Shown here piece by piece: positions 8,482 through 16,087 of a DNA stretch of 64,000 nucleotides. The notes under the pieces were generated by a model. It was not told the origin of the DNA, ran no database searches, and saw only the letters and a list, made by a program, of their open reading frames with translations. Both the position numbers and the translations under genes were made by a program. The DNA comes from JAZKBN01 sp040388605 (GTDB lineage: Bacteria > Bacteroidota > Bacteroidia > Cytophagales > Flexibacteraceae). Positions within the stretch are counted from its first letter, which is position 1; every line of letters starts with the position of its first letter. The stretch lies in contig JAZKBN010000016.1 of NCBI GenBank assembly GCA_040388605.1, positions 1-64,000 of the forward strand, read 5' to 3'.

Positions 8482-9828
8482 ATGCCTGAATATAAAATTC
8501 CTACAAACGCACAGGAGTTTGAGCAGAATTTTTCACAGCTTAAGCCGCTGATGAAAAAGAATGAGGCCACTTACGAAAGTTCGCGCTGCCTTTTCTGCTT
8601 CGATGCACCGTGTATAAAAGCCTGCCCGACCGGTATAGATATACCTTTATTTATCAGGCAGATAAACGACGGCAATACAACCGGGGCTGCAAGAACTATT
8701 TATGAAGCTAATTACTTCGGGAATGCGTGCGGTAAGGTTTGCCCCACCGAAGTGCTCTGTGAAGGCGCCTGCGTCTATAACCTGCAGGATGTAAAACCCA
8801 TTGAAATTGGCCGGCTGCAAAGCTTTGCCACGCATACTGTGCTTGATACCGATAAAAAGCTTTTCAGCCCCGGGCCGGAAAAAGGTAAAAAAGTGGCTGT
8901 TATAGGTGCGGGTCCGGCGGGTATTTCATGTGCCTGCGAGCTAAGGGCCCAAGGTTTCGAGGTCGATATTTATGAAGGCCGCGCTAAGCCATCAGGTTTA
9001 ACCTATTATGGGGTAGCGCCTTATAAGATAACGGATGGCGAAGCCATGGTAGAAATGAATTGGCTTCAAAGCCAATTCGGATATTCGGTATTTTATGAAA
9101 CTCCTATACAATCTAAAGCCGACTTAGACCGCCTGGAAGAAAAATACGATGCCGTTTTCATCGCTATCGGGCTTGGGAAAACCGGGACTTTAGGAATTCC
9201 TGGTGAAGACAAAGACAATTGCGTGGGCGCTGTGGAGTTTATAGAGGAATTACGCATGCGCAGGCATCAGGTGTGCATTGCAAAAACGGTTGTGGTCCTG
9301 GGTGGCGGCAATACGGCTATGGATGCTGCCTCAGAATCTGCAAGGCTTGGGGCTGAACATGTGGTTTTGGCTTACAGGCGGGCAAAAGAAGAAATGGGCG
9401 CCTATAATTTTGAATATGATTTGGTTAAAGGTGCAGGCGTGGAAGGTCTGTTTAACGCTGCCCCGCTTGAAATTTTAGGAAACGGCAGGGTTACCGGTGT
9501 AAAGTTTATAAAAACTGAATTAGTCGGCAATAGCCTTAAGTCAATGCCCGGAACTGAGTTCATAATTAATTGCGACCTGGTAATTAAAGCAACCGGCCAG
9601 CAAAAACAGGTAGGGTTTCTTGAACTGATTCCCGGCCTTAACCTCGATTCAAAAGGGCGAATTATTGCCGACCCATTAACCATGCAAACAGCAAACCCAA
9701 AATATTTTGCAGCCGGCGATGCCCTAAACGGCGGTGCCGAGGTAGTTAATGCCGCTGCCGAAGGAAAAGCTGCGGCATTTGGTATTGCGGCTTATCTTAA
9801 AGGAAACGGAGCTGTTCAAACTGTATAA
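8482..9828 (+). CDS. preT: NAD(P)-dependent dihydropyrimidine dehydrogenase, PreT-type subunit
   Basis: 448 residues. The N-terminal domain carries clustered cysteines for [4Fe-4S] centres (CLFCFDAPCIKACP, then GNACGKVCPTEVLCEGACV). Next come an FAD dinucleotide motif (VIGAGPAGISCACEL) and an NAD(P) motif (VLGGGNTAMDAASES), as in GltD/PreT-like flavoproteins. With PreA it forms the enzyme that reduces uracil or thymine with NAD(P)H, the entry step of the pathway; PreT takes electrons from the nicotinamide and passes them on through its Fe-S centres. Only 3 bp separate it from preA, so the two are probably translationally coupled. The pair corresponds to the two halves of the single-chain mammalian DPD. 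Confidence 0.92.
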   Translation: MPEYKIPTNAQEFEQNFSQLKPLMKKNEATYESSRCLFCFDAPCIKACPTGIDIPLFIRQINDGNTTGAARTIYEANYFGNACGKVCPTEVLCEGACVYNLQDVKPIEIGRLQSFATHTVLDTDKKLFSPGPEKGKKVAVIGAGPAGISCACELRAQGFEVDIYEGRAKPSGLTYYGVAPYKITDGEAMVEMNWLQSQFGYSVFYETPIQSKADLDRLEEKYDAVFIAIGLGKTGTLGIPGEDKDNCVGAVEFIEELRMRRHQVCIAKTVVVLGGGNTAMDAASESARLGAEHVVLAYRRAKEEMGAYNFEYDLVKGAGVEGLFNAAPLEILGNGRVTGVKFIKTELVGNSLKSMPGTEFIINCDLVIKATGQQKQVGFLELIPGLNLDSKGRIIADPLTMQTANPKYFAAGDALNGGAEVVNAAAEGKAAAFGIAAYLKGNGAVQTV

Positions 9829-9831
9829 TCT

Positions 9832-11214
9832 ATGCCCGATATATCTATAAACTTTGCCGGTATAAAATCTCCAAATCCATTTTGGCTGGCTTCGGCACCG
9901 CCTACCAACAGCGGGTACCAGGTTATGAAAGCCTTTGATGCCGGCTGGGGCGGCGCTGTTTGGAAAACACTTGGTGTTCCCGTTGTAAATGTAAGCAGCC
10001 GTTACGGCGCCGTAAATTACCGCGACAAGCGCATGATTGGCTTCAACAATATTGAGCTGATTACAGACCGGCCTTTGGCCGATAACCTGCGTGAAATTGA
10101 GGAAGTAAAAAAACGTTTTCCGAATCATGCTGTAATAGCATCGCTCATGGTGCAAAGCCGCGAGGAATGGCACCAAATTGTGCGCGACTCTCAAAATGCC
10201 GGCGCCGATGGTATTGAGCTTAATTTCGGCTGCCCGCATGGTATGTGCGAGCGCGGAATGGGCTCGGCAGTAGGCCAGGAACCTGAAGTGCTTAAAACCA
10301 TTGTGCAATGGGTAATGGAGGTTGCAACCATACCTGTTATTGTTAAGCTTACCCCAAATATTTCAGATATAACAGAACCTGCCATTGCGGCACGCCAGGG
10401 CGGCGGTAACGCCATATCGTTAATAAATACCATACAAAGTATTGTAGGTGTAGATATAGATAATTTTGTGCCCTACCCTATTGTGGATGGTAAAAGCACG
10501 AACGGCGGTTACTGCGGACCTGCTGTAAAGCCCATAGCCCTGAATATGGTTAAAAACTGCGCCCAACACCCCGACGTTCGGCTGCCGATTTCAGGTATAG
10601 GCGGTATTGAGAACTGGCGTGATGCCGTTGAGCACATTTTGCTCGGCGCAAGCTCGGTACAGGTTTGCACTGCAGTAATGCACTTTGGCTTTGGTATAAT
10701 ACGCGATTTGGTATCGGGCCTGGAGCAATACATGACTGATAAGGGCTTCGAGAATATTGACCAGATGGTGGGCAAGGCCCTGCCGAATGTGAAGCAATGG
10801 GAAAACCTGAACCTTAAATATAAAGTAACAGCAGAAATAGATGAAGAAAAATGCATCAGCTGCCAACTTTGCTATACAGCCTGTGAAGACGGTGCGCACC
10901 AGGCTATAGCCCTGCGCGAAGGAACCCGTGTACCACAGATTATACAGGAAAATTGTGTGGGTTGTAACCTATGCTCATTGGTTTGCCCGGTAGATGACTG
11001 CATCACCATGATTCGCCGTGATGATGGTACCCAACATCAAACCTGGAAAGAACGCACAGAAGCCGATGATGTGCCTTTAACATTCGATGATACCCGCGCA
11101 GGAGGATTGCATCATTGGGTACCTGAACCTGCTGCTGCTATCGGGAAGGAACGCGAGAAAACCCTGCCCGGCAAAGCACGTGTTTATGCAGAACGATTGA
11201 CAGAAAACAGTTAA
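9832..11214 (+). CDS. preA: Dihydropyrimidine dehydrogenase, PreA catalytic subunit
   Basis: 460 residues: an FMN-binding TIM barrel like dihydroorotate dehydrogenase, followed by a two-cluster ferredoxin domain (CISCQLCYTACEDGAH at about 342-357; CVGCNLCSLVCPVDDC at about 373-388). The active-site loop reads NFGCPHGMCERGMG, keeping the cysteine that serves as general acid in mammalian DPD (Cys671). Substrate-binding segments (KLTPNISD, INTIQSI, SGIGGIE) are present. It reduces the pyrimidine ring at FMN using electrons from PreT. It is the last gene of the cluster, and two strong hairpins follow. Confidence 0.94.
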   Translation: MPDISINFAGIKSPNPFWLASAPPTNSGYQVMKAFDAGWGGAVWKTLGVPVVNVSSRYGAVNYRDKRMIGFNNIELITDRPLADNLREIEEVKKRFPNHAVIASLMVQSREEWHQIVRDSQNAGADGIELNFGCPHGMCERGMGSAVGQEPEVLKTIVQWVMEVATIPVIVKLTPNISDITEPAIAARQGGGNAISLINTIQSIVGVDIDNFVPYPIVDGKSTNGGYCGPAVKPIALNMVKNCAQHPDVRLPISGIGGIENWRDAVEHILLGASSVQVCTAVMHFGFGIIRDLVSGLEQYMTDKGFENIDQMVGKALPNVKQWENLNLKYKVTAEIDEEKCISCQLCYTACEDGAHQAIALREGTRVPQIIQENCVGCNLCSLVCPVDDCITMIRRDDGTQHQTWKERTEADDVPLTFDDTRAGGLHHWVPEPAAAIGKEREKTLPGKARVYAERLTENS

Positions 11215-11247
11215 CCGATTCCTTTAAGCCGGGCTTAGCAAGTATAT

Positions 11248-11292
11248 AAAACGCCCTTTGCAGTGCCGTTTGGCTGCAAAGGGCGTTTTGTA
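11248..11292 (+). terminator. Terminator of the pyrimidine cluster
   Basis: A perfect 16-bp stem (11248-11263 with 11274-11289) has a 10-nt loop and ends in GTTTTG. It lies 33 nt after the preA stop. The stem starts AAAA and ends TTTT, so it can also work on the other strand. Confidence 0.88.
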
Positions 11293-11327
11293 TTTAATTT
11301 CGGATTTTAATAAGTACCTGGCTTACA

Positions 11328-11391
11328 GCAGAAAACCCAAAATAAAAGGCTGCCTCGGTTCAGAGGCAGCCTTTTATTTTGGGTTTTCTGC
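11328..11391. terminator. 29-bp perfect inverted repeat, bidirectional terminator
   Basis: Arms at 11328-11356 and 11363-11391 are perfect reverse complements over 29 bp, with a 6-nt loop. The GC core (GGCTGCCTC) is flanked by A- and T-rich runs that pair with each other, so it presents a U-tract on both strands. It is exceptionally long for a terminator. On the minus strand it lies directly after the structured element at 11394-11462. Confidence 0.75.
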
Positions 11392-11393
11392 CT

Positions 11394-11462
11394 TCATACA
11401 CCTGTTAGTGTAATAACAATGCCAATAGCTTAACGGTAATACCCGTAAATGCTACTGTCCAT
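11394..11462 (-). ncRNA. Structured RNA-like element, copy A
   Basis: About 69 nt, closely similar to copy B at 12657-12724, on the same strand and likewise followed by a terminator hairpin. Read on the minus strand it folds into a long hairpin (CAGTAG pairs with CTATTG, then an inner ACGG/CCGT stem) and a short one (TACAC-TAACAG-GTGTA). Pairing changes between the copies keep the fold: ACGG/CCGT here is CCGG/CCGG in copy B. The one weak pair in the outer stem is G-U only if the minus strand is transcribed; on the plus strand it would be an A-C mismatch. No known family was recognised. It could be a small RNA or a conserved 3'-UTR module. Confidence 0.5.
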
Positions 11463-11543
11463 TTTAACGAAAAAGGGGCGGAATTGTAAGCCGACCTGAG
11501 CTTATACTAAAAGATGCATTAAATGCCTTACAGCCAATATGAG

Positions 11544-11568
11544 AAATGCCGGGCTTTTCCCGGCATTT
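11544..11568. terminator. Hairpin terminator downstream of the lipoprotein gene
   Basis: AAATGCCGGG (11544-11553) pairs with CCCGGCATTT (11559-11568) around a 5-nt loop, 56 nt past the stop of the minus-strand lipoprotein gene. The plus side is followed by GGTTTCTTTC and the minus side by a weaker run. Confidence 0.6.
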
Positions 11569-11623
11569 GGTTTCTTTCAGAACCGCAACTGCTGTCGCCG
11601 GCGAATTTAAGAATCAATAACCT

Positions 11624-12439
11624 TTAATTGCAGTTGTAAACAGTATTTGTATATGTCCCTATTACTGTGGTGTCTGAGGGCCCGCCTGTGCGTGTTATTT
11701 TAACCTGTGTTGGTATTTCATTCCCGTTTGCAAAGGTATAGCTGTAAACTGTTCTGCCAGATACGACGCCACCGGACCGGATAACAGATTCCATCAGCAG
11801 GTTTTTAGCCGGTGTACCAAACATAACTGCGGGATAATTTGAATAAACATTCATCATATTATAAAAATACGTTCTGTTTCTGACATGCGAAGTAAAGGTG
11901 TTCGTTATGGTATCATAATCAGTGGCAAACTGATTTTGCCGCTTCATTATAACTCTTGTGTTATTACCGTTGTCCCAGGTAATATTATATGTTGTAACGG
12001 AGCTTGATCTTGATTCCGTTTTACTGATTAAATGCCCTTCGGCATCGTAGCTGAAGCTAAATGCGGAGCTGCCAAGCGTGCTTACACCGTAGGCGCTAAC
12101 TCTGCCTTCCGCGTCAAGCACGGCGCTGTCCAGCCGGGAACCTATTTTCAGGTAAACCCGCCCGGGAGCATACGAATATTCATTAAGCCAGTCATAATTC
12201 AGGTTGTCTGCATTGTTATGATACAATACCTGTATGGCTTTAACTCTCCCTGCCGAATCGTAGGTATAATTATAAGTATGCTTTTCACTGCCATCGTTGG
12301 CATCACTGCTGTCTACCTGGTGTAGGATCCGACAATTCTGCGATGCCGGTGCGGCATTGTCTCCGTTTTTGCAGGCACTGAGCCCTGCAAGAATTAAAAG
12401 CACTGAAAACGGTACTAACTTATTGATTTTAAAAGACAT
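11624..12439 (-). CDS. Hypothetical lipoprotein with RHS/YD-like repeats
   Basis: 271 residues. The N-terminus is a lipoprotein signal (FSVLLILAGLSAC), with Cys22 as the expected lipidated residue, so the mature protein is anchored in a membrane facing the periplasm or the cell surface. The body contains loosely repeated beta segments of YD-repeat style (YTYDSAGRVKAIQ, DAEGRVSAYG, SYDAEGHLISKT), suggesting a small beta-sheet protein. No catalytic motif was seen and no function can be assigned. It stands alone between the pyrimidine cluster and glnN, with its own probable promoter and terminator. Confidence 0.72.
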   Translation of the reverse strand: MSFKINKLVPFSVLLILAGLSACKNGDNAAPASQNCRILHQVDSSDANDGSEKHTYNYTYDSAGRVKAIQVLYHNNADNLNYDWLNEYSYAPGRVYLKIGSRLDSAVLDAEGRVSAYGVSTLGSSAFSFSYDAEGHLISKTESRSSSVTTYNITWDNGNNTRVIMKRQNQFATDYDTITNTFTSHVRNRTYFYNMMNVYSNYPAVMFGTPAKNLLMESVIRSGGVVSGRTVYSYTFANGNEIPTQVKITRTGGPSDTTVIGTYTNTVYNCN

Positions 12440-12518
12440 AGTTTTTTGTTATAAAAGCGAACCTTAAGGGCAATTAAATCCGTTGTTAAACTATAAACAA
12501 GAAAAAAAACGCCTGATG

Positions 12519-12526
12519 CAAAACTA
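12519..12526 (-). promoter_or_regulatory. -7 element TAGTTTTG for the lipoprotein gene
   Basis: On the minus strand this reads TAGTTTTG, an exact match to TAnnTTTG, about 80 nt upstream of the ATG at 12439. No convincing TTTG lies at the right distance upstream, so support comes from the -7 box alone. Confidence 0.42.
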
Positions 12527-12600
12527 ATGTAAATAATCAATTTTTATATAGTGCAGATCTTTTTCTGCCTTAAATTCTCCCGGTTGCGTTTATATCCGGT

Positions 12601-12634
12601 AAAACAAACAGGGGTCTCCATTACGGAAACCCCT
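12601..12634 (-). terminator. glnN terminator
   Basis: On the minus strand GGGGTTTCC (12633-12625) pairs with GGAGACCCC (12619-12611), with one G-U pair. TGTTTGTTTT follows. A small GGCC-GCAA-GGCC hairpin lies just upstream. Confidence 0.75.
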
Positions 12635-12656
12635 ATCATTATTGGCCTTGCGGCCA

Positions 12657-12724
12657 TCATACACCTGTTAGTGTAACTCTATGCCAATAGCATACCGGTA
12701 TCAGCCGGATGTACTATTGCCCAT
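12657..12724 (-). ncRNA. Structured RNA-like element in the glnN 3' UTR, copy B
   Basis: It begins 28 nt after the glnN stop codon and matches copy A (11394-11462) at most positions. Minus-strand fold: CAATAG/CTATTG outer stem, CCGG/CCGG inner stem, then TACAC-TAACAG-GTGTA. It is followed by a TGGCC-GCAA-GGCCA hairpin and the terminator. Its place suggests a 3'-UTR element or a 3'-UTR-derived small RNA of the glutamine synthetase transcript. The function is unknown. Confidence 0.5.
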
Positions 12725-12752
12725 CCGTTATAATAACGAACAGTTTTAATTC

Positions 12753-14939
12753 TTATTTCAGGAAAAGAAGCTCACGGTATTTTGGCAAAGGCCAGTCTTC
12801 ATCGTCTACAAGCAGTTCCAGCTTGTCAACCGCATGACGAATTACCTCGAAATACTCTTTTACATCATCACAATAAGCAATGGCTTTGTCGCGGCTGTGT
12901 TCCAGGTTATTGGCACGCTTGCGGGCCTCGGTCATTTCAAATACATTTTTAAGGATATCTGATAAATGACTGCTTATTTCGAGAATGGTTTTCAGGGTTG
13001 TGCCGTAAACTTCTTCACCAAGGCCTATTTCTTTAAGCCCTTTAACGTTGGCTATCAGCTTATTTTGGTAAGTGATGGCTGTAGGAACCACGTGGTTTTG
13101 AGCCAGGTCGCCCATCAGTCGGCTTTCAATCTGAACCTTTTTAATGTACTCCTCAAGGTAGATTTCATGGCGGGCTTCCAGTTCGCGGTCGCTGAAAATG
13201 CCGTTTTTAATGAATACATTCTTGTTATGCTCAGTTACATAAGCATCAAGTGAAAGCGGCGTGGTTTTGATGTTATTGAGTCCGCGTTTTGCAGCTTCCT
13301 CAACCCATTCATCAGAATAGCCGTTACCTTCAAACCTTACAGCCTTGCTTTCAGTTATCAGGCGTTTCAGGATATTGATGATAACCACCTCTTTCTTGCC
13401 TCCGGCTTCAATTTCCTTATCAGCTTCAGCTTTAAAGGCAAGCAATTGGTTGGCTACAATGGTATTCAGCACGGTCATAGGCCCTGCACTGTTTGCAGAG
13501 CTGCCAACAGCCCTGAACTCGAACTTATTGCCTGTAAAGGCAAAAGGAGAGGTACGGTTGCGGTCTGTATTGTCAAGCAAAATCTCAGGTATTTTATCAA
13601 TACCGAGTTTCAGGTACATGTTATCACCTTTTTCAATCACATCGGTATTCTGCTCCAAGGCGTCAAGCACCTCGGTAAGCTGGGAGCCGATGAAAGCCGA
13701 TATGATGGCAGGAGGCGCCTCATTGGCACCCAAACGGTGATCATTACCTGCAGAAGCTATGCTTGCACGCAGCAAATCTGCATACTCATGAACAGCCTTA
13801 ATGGTGTTGATGAAGAAAGTAAGAAACAACAGGTTGTCCTTAGGGCGTTTGCCGGGGCTCAGCAGGTTACGGCCGGTATTGGTGCCTAGTGCCCAGTTGT
13901 TGTGCTTGCCGCTGCCGTTTATGCCTGCAAAAGGCTTTTCATGGAAAAGCACCTTCAGCTCGTGGCGATCTGCCACTTTGCCCATAATATCCATAAGCAA
14001 TTGGTTATGGTCAATGGCAAGGTTTACTTCACCGAAAGTAGGCGCACACTCAAATTGGCCCGGGGCCACTTCGTTATGGCGCGTACGGACAGGAATTCCG
14101 AGCTTAAGGGCCTCGGTTTCAAAATCCTGCATAAAGCTGCTCACCCGGGCAGGAATGCTGCCAAAATAATGGTCTTCAAGCTGCTGCCCTTTGGCCGGCG
14201 AATGTCCGAAAACAGTTCGTCCGCTCATAACCAAATCGGGGCGGGCATTAAAAAGGGCTTTGTCAATTACAAAGTACTCCTGCTCTGCGCCAAGGGTCGC
14301 AATAACACGGGTAATGTCTTTATCGAAAAACTCGCAAACAGCAACTGCGGCCTTATCAATTAGTGAAAGGGCTTTTAGGAGCGGGGTTTTATGATCAAGC
14401 GCTTCGCCGGTATAACTTACAAAAACTGTTGGAATGCAAAGGGTTTTACCGGCATTGGTTTCAATAATAAATGCAGGGCTGCTGGGGTCCCAGGCAGTAT
14501 AGCCCCTGGCTTCAAATGTATTACGAATGCCGCCGCTGGGGAAGCTGCTGGCATCGGGCTCCTGCTGAACAAGGGCGCTTCCTTTGAATTTTTCAATAGC
14601 CTTGCCATCATCGTCGAGGTCGAAGAAAGCATCATGCTTTTCGGCAGTGGCGCCGGTGAGGGGTTGAAACCAGTGGGTGTAATGCGTTGCGCCTTTAGAG
14701 ATGGCCCAGCTTTTCATGCCGCTTGCAACAGCATCTGCTATTTCCGATTCAATTTTACGCCCGGCTTCGGTGCGCTCCTTCAATGCTTTGTAAATATGGC
14801 CTGAAAGGTATTCTTTCAGAACAGCATCGTTAAATACGTTTTGGCCGAAGTAATCGGAAATTTTGTTGGAAGGAAACGTAAGAGCAACGGGTTGGCGGGT
14901 GTTTACCAGCTCAAGCGCCCGGAATCTGAGGGTTGCCAT
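12753..14939 (-). CDS. glnN: Glutamine synthetase type III
   Basis: 728 residues, the size of GSIII and far larger than GSI (~470) or GSII (~350). Catalytic-domain motifs are present: LGAEQEYFVID (metal-binding glutamates), NGSGKHNNWAL (ATP and glutamate binding) and NRTSPFAFTGNKFEFRAVGSSAN. The N-terminal FGQNVFNDAVLKEYLSG segment and the long C-terminal helical region are GSIII-specific. It makes glutamine from glutamate, NH3 and ATP in the cytoplasm. A good TTTG/TACCTTTG promoter precedes it and a structured 3' UTR with terminator follows. No regulatory nitrogen genes (glnB, amtB) are adjacent, though the ammonia-releasing pyrimidine cluster is a neighbour. Confidence 0.96.
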   Translation of the reverse strand: MATLRFRALELVNTRQPVALTFPSNKISDYFGQNVFNDAVLKEYLSGHIYKALKERTEAGRKIESEIADAVASGMKSWAISKGATHYTHWFQPLTGATAEKHDAFFDLDDDGKAIEKFKGSALVQQEPDASSFPSGGIRNTFEARGYTAWDPSSPAFIIETNAGKTLCIPTVFVSYTGEALDHKTPLLKALSLIDKAAVAVCEFFDKDITRVIATLGAEQEYFVIDKALFNARPDLVMSGRTVFGHSPAKGQQLEDHYFGSIPARVSSFMQDFETEALKLGIPVRTRHNEVAPGQFECAPTFGEVNLAIDHNQLLMDIMGKVADRHELKVLFHEKPFAGINGSGKHNNWALGTNTGRNLLSPGKRPKDNLLFLTFFINTIKAVHEYADLLRASIASAGNDHRLGANEAPPAIISAFIGSQLTEVLDALEQNTDVIEKGDNMYLKLGIDKIPEILLDNTDRNRTSPFAFTGNKFEFRAVGSSANSAGPMTVLNTIVANQLLAFKAEADKEIEAGGKKEVVIINILKRLITESKAVRFEGNGYSDEWVEEAAKRGLNNIKTTPLSLDAYVTEHNKNVFIKNGIFSDRELEARHEIYLEEYIKKVQIESRLMGDLAQNHVVPTAITYQNKLIANVKGLKEIGLGEEVYGTTLKTILEISSHLSDILKNVFEMTEARKRANNLEHSRDKAIAYCDDVKEYFEVIRHAVDKLELLVDDEDWPLPKYRELLFLK

Positions 14940-14979
14940 GAATAGGTGCGTGAAATTGTTGAGGTTAAAATTTCAGGGG

Positions 14980-15008
14980 CAAAGGTATGAAAATAGGTAG
15001 AATTCAAA
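14980..15008 (-). promoter_or_regulatory. Bacteroidota promoter of glnN
   Basis: On the minus strand TTTG (15008-15005), 17 nt, then TACCTTTG (14987-14980), an exact match to TAnnTTTG. The ATG lies about 40 nt downstream. Confidence 0.65.
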
Positions 15009-15119
15009 GGCATTGCCTTTAAAATTGATACGATTATTACTGAAACATTAACAAAATGGCAGAATTAAGCCAAAAACATAAGCCTGCTTAAAATCGGCAC
15101 GGCATTATAAGCTATAAAA

Positions 15120-15154
15120 GCAAAAAGCAGGCCCGGTTAAAGGGGCCTGCTTTA
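15120..15154 (-). terminator. clpP terminator
   Basis: On the minus strand AAGCAGGCCC (15152-15143) pairs with GGGCCTGCTT (15134-15125), followed by TTTG. It lies about 30 nt after the clpP stop. Confidence 0.8.
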
Positions 15155-15182
15155 ATTAATATTTCAGCAAAATAGCCGATGC

Positions 15183-15848
15183 TTACATTTTCACAAGAAC
15201 GTCGTCTATGAGTCCATAAGTTTTGGCTTCATCGGCTTTCATCCAATAATCACGATCGCTGTCTTTTTCTACTTTTTCAAACGTTTGACCGCTGTGGTGG
15301 CTTATGATTTCATAAAGCTCCCTGCGAAGAATCAGGATTTGCTTGGCAGTTATCTCGATATCTGAACTTTGGCCCTGCGCACCGCCACTGGGTTGGTGAA
15401 TCATAACCCGCGCATGTGTTAAAGCAGTGCGCTTGCCTGCAGCGCCGCCACACAGGAGAACAGCTCCCATGCTTGCAGCAAGGCTGGTGCAAATTGTTGC
15501 CACATCGGGGGTTATAAGCTGCATGGTATCATAAATACCTAAGCCTGCATGCACTGAGCCTCCGGGGCTGTTAATGTAAAGCGTGATATCTCTCTTGCCA
15601 TCGGCGTTTTGCAGGAAAAGCATTTGCGCTACAATAATATTGGCAATATTATCGTCGATACCGGTACCGAGGAAAATAATACGATCGGCCATCAGGCGGC
15701 TGAACACATCAATTTCACGGAAATTTGTAGGGCGCTCTTCAATAATTGAGCGTGTCATGTTTTCAACCCGCTCAATGTGGCGGTCAACGCTAAGGCCATT
15801 CAGGCCGGTGTGGTGAACAGCGTATTTGCGAAATTCGTTTTTGTCCAT
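15183..15848 (-). CDS. clpP: ATP-dependent Clp protease proteolytic subunit
   Basis: 221 residues from the ATG at 15848 (MDKNEFRKYAV); an upstream in-frame start at 15890 would add 14 unusual residues and is less likely. The serine protease triad is readable: Ser126 in SLAASMGA, His151 in MIHQPSGG and Asp200 in DRDYWM. Oligomerisation and substrate-channel motifs (IIFLGTGIDD, YINSPGGSVHAG) are standard. ClpP forms the tetradecameric chamber that degrades unfolded or tagged proteins delivered by ClpX or ClpC. It lies downstream of tig on the same strand, the classic tig-clpP order, but clpX is not next in line; glnN is. A terminator separates tig from clpP, so they are probably transcribed separately. 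Confidence 0.95.
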   Translation of the reverse strand: MDKNEFRKYAVHHTGLNGLSVDRHIERVENMTRSIIEERPTNFREIDVFSRLMADRIIFLGTGIDDNIANIIVAQMLFLQNADGKRDITLYINSPGGSVHAGLGIYDTMQLITPDVATICTSLAASMGAVLLCGGAAGKRTALTHARVMIHQPSGGAQGQSSDIEITAKQILILRRELYEIISHHSGQTFEKVEKDSDRDYWMKADEAKTYGLIDDVLVKM

Positions 15849-16004
15849 GTCGGTTTTTTTGAGGTTAGGTTGAAAGGCTGCAGGCAACAAATACCGGGCA
15901 ACCTGTCAGTATATTTAGCAGCAGGGTGATTTAAGAGCGCTCTGCAATGGTAAGAACCTGGTTGCAAAAATCAAAGCAAAGTTGTATATTCTGCCAAAAA
16001 GACA

Positions 16005-16046
16005 GGGCCGACGGCATCCATTTTTTCAAATGAACACCGTCGGCCC
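16005..16046 (-). terminator. Trigger factor terminator
   Basis: GGGCCGACGG (16005-16014) pairs with CCGTCGGCCC (16037-16046) over 10 bp. On the minus strand it is followed by TGTCTTTTTGG, about 40 nt after the tig stop. Confidence 0.75.
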
Positions 16047-16087
16047 GGCAATTTGGTCCCAAAGGACCTGTTAACTCAGTTAAAAGA

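Noticed and set aside
11328..11391. 29-bp inverted repeat as a miniature transposon end
   Set aside because: The loop is only 6 nt, there are no flanking target duplications, and its position fits a terminator.
12966..14804. Several open frames antisense to glnN (also antisense to tig, nadE and the 24483 gene)
   Set aside because: They are shadows of strongly coding frames on the other strand, with no independent motif.
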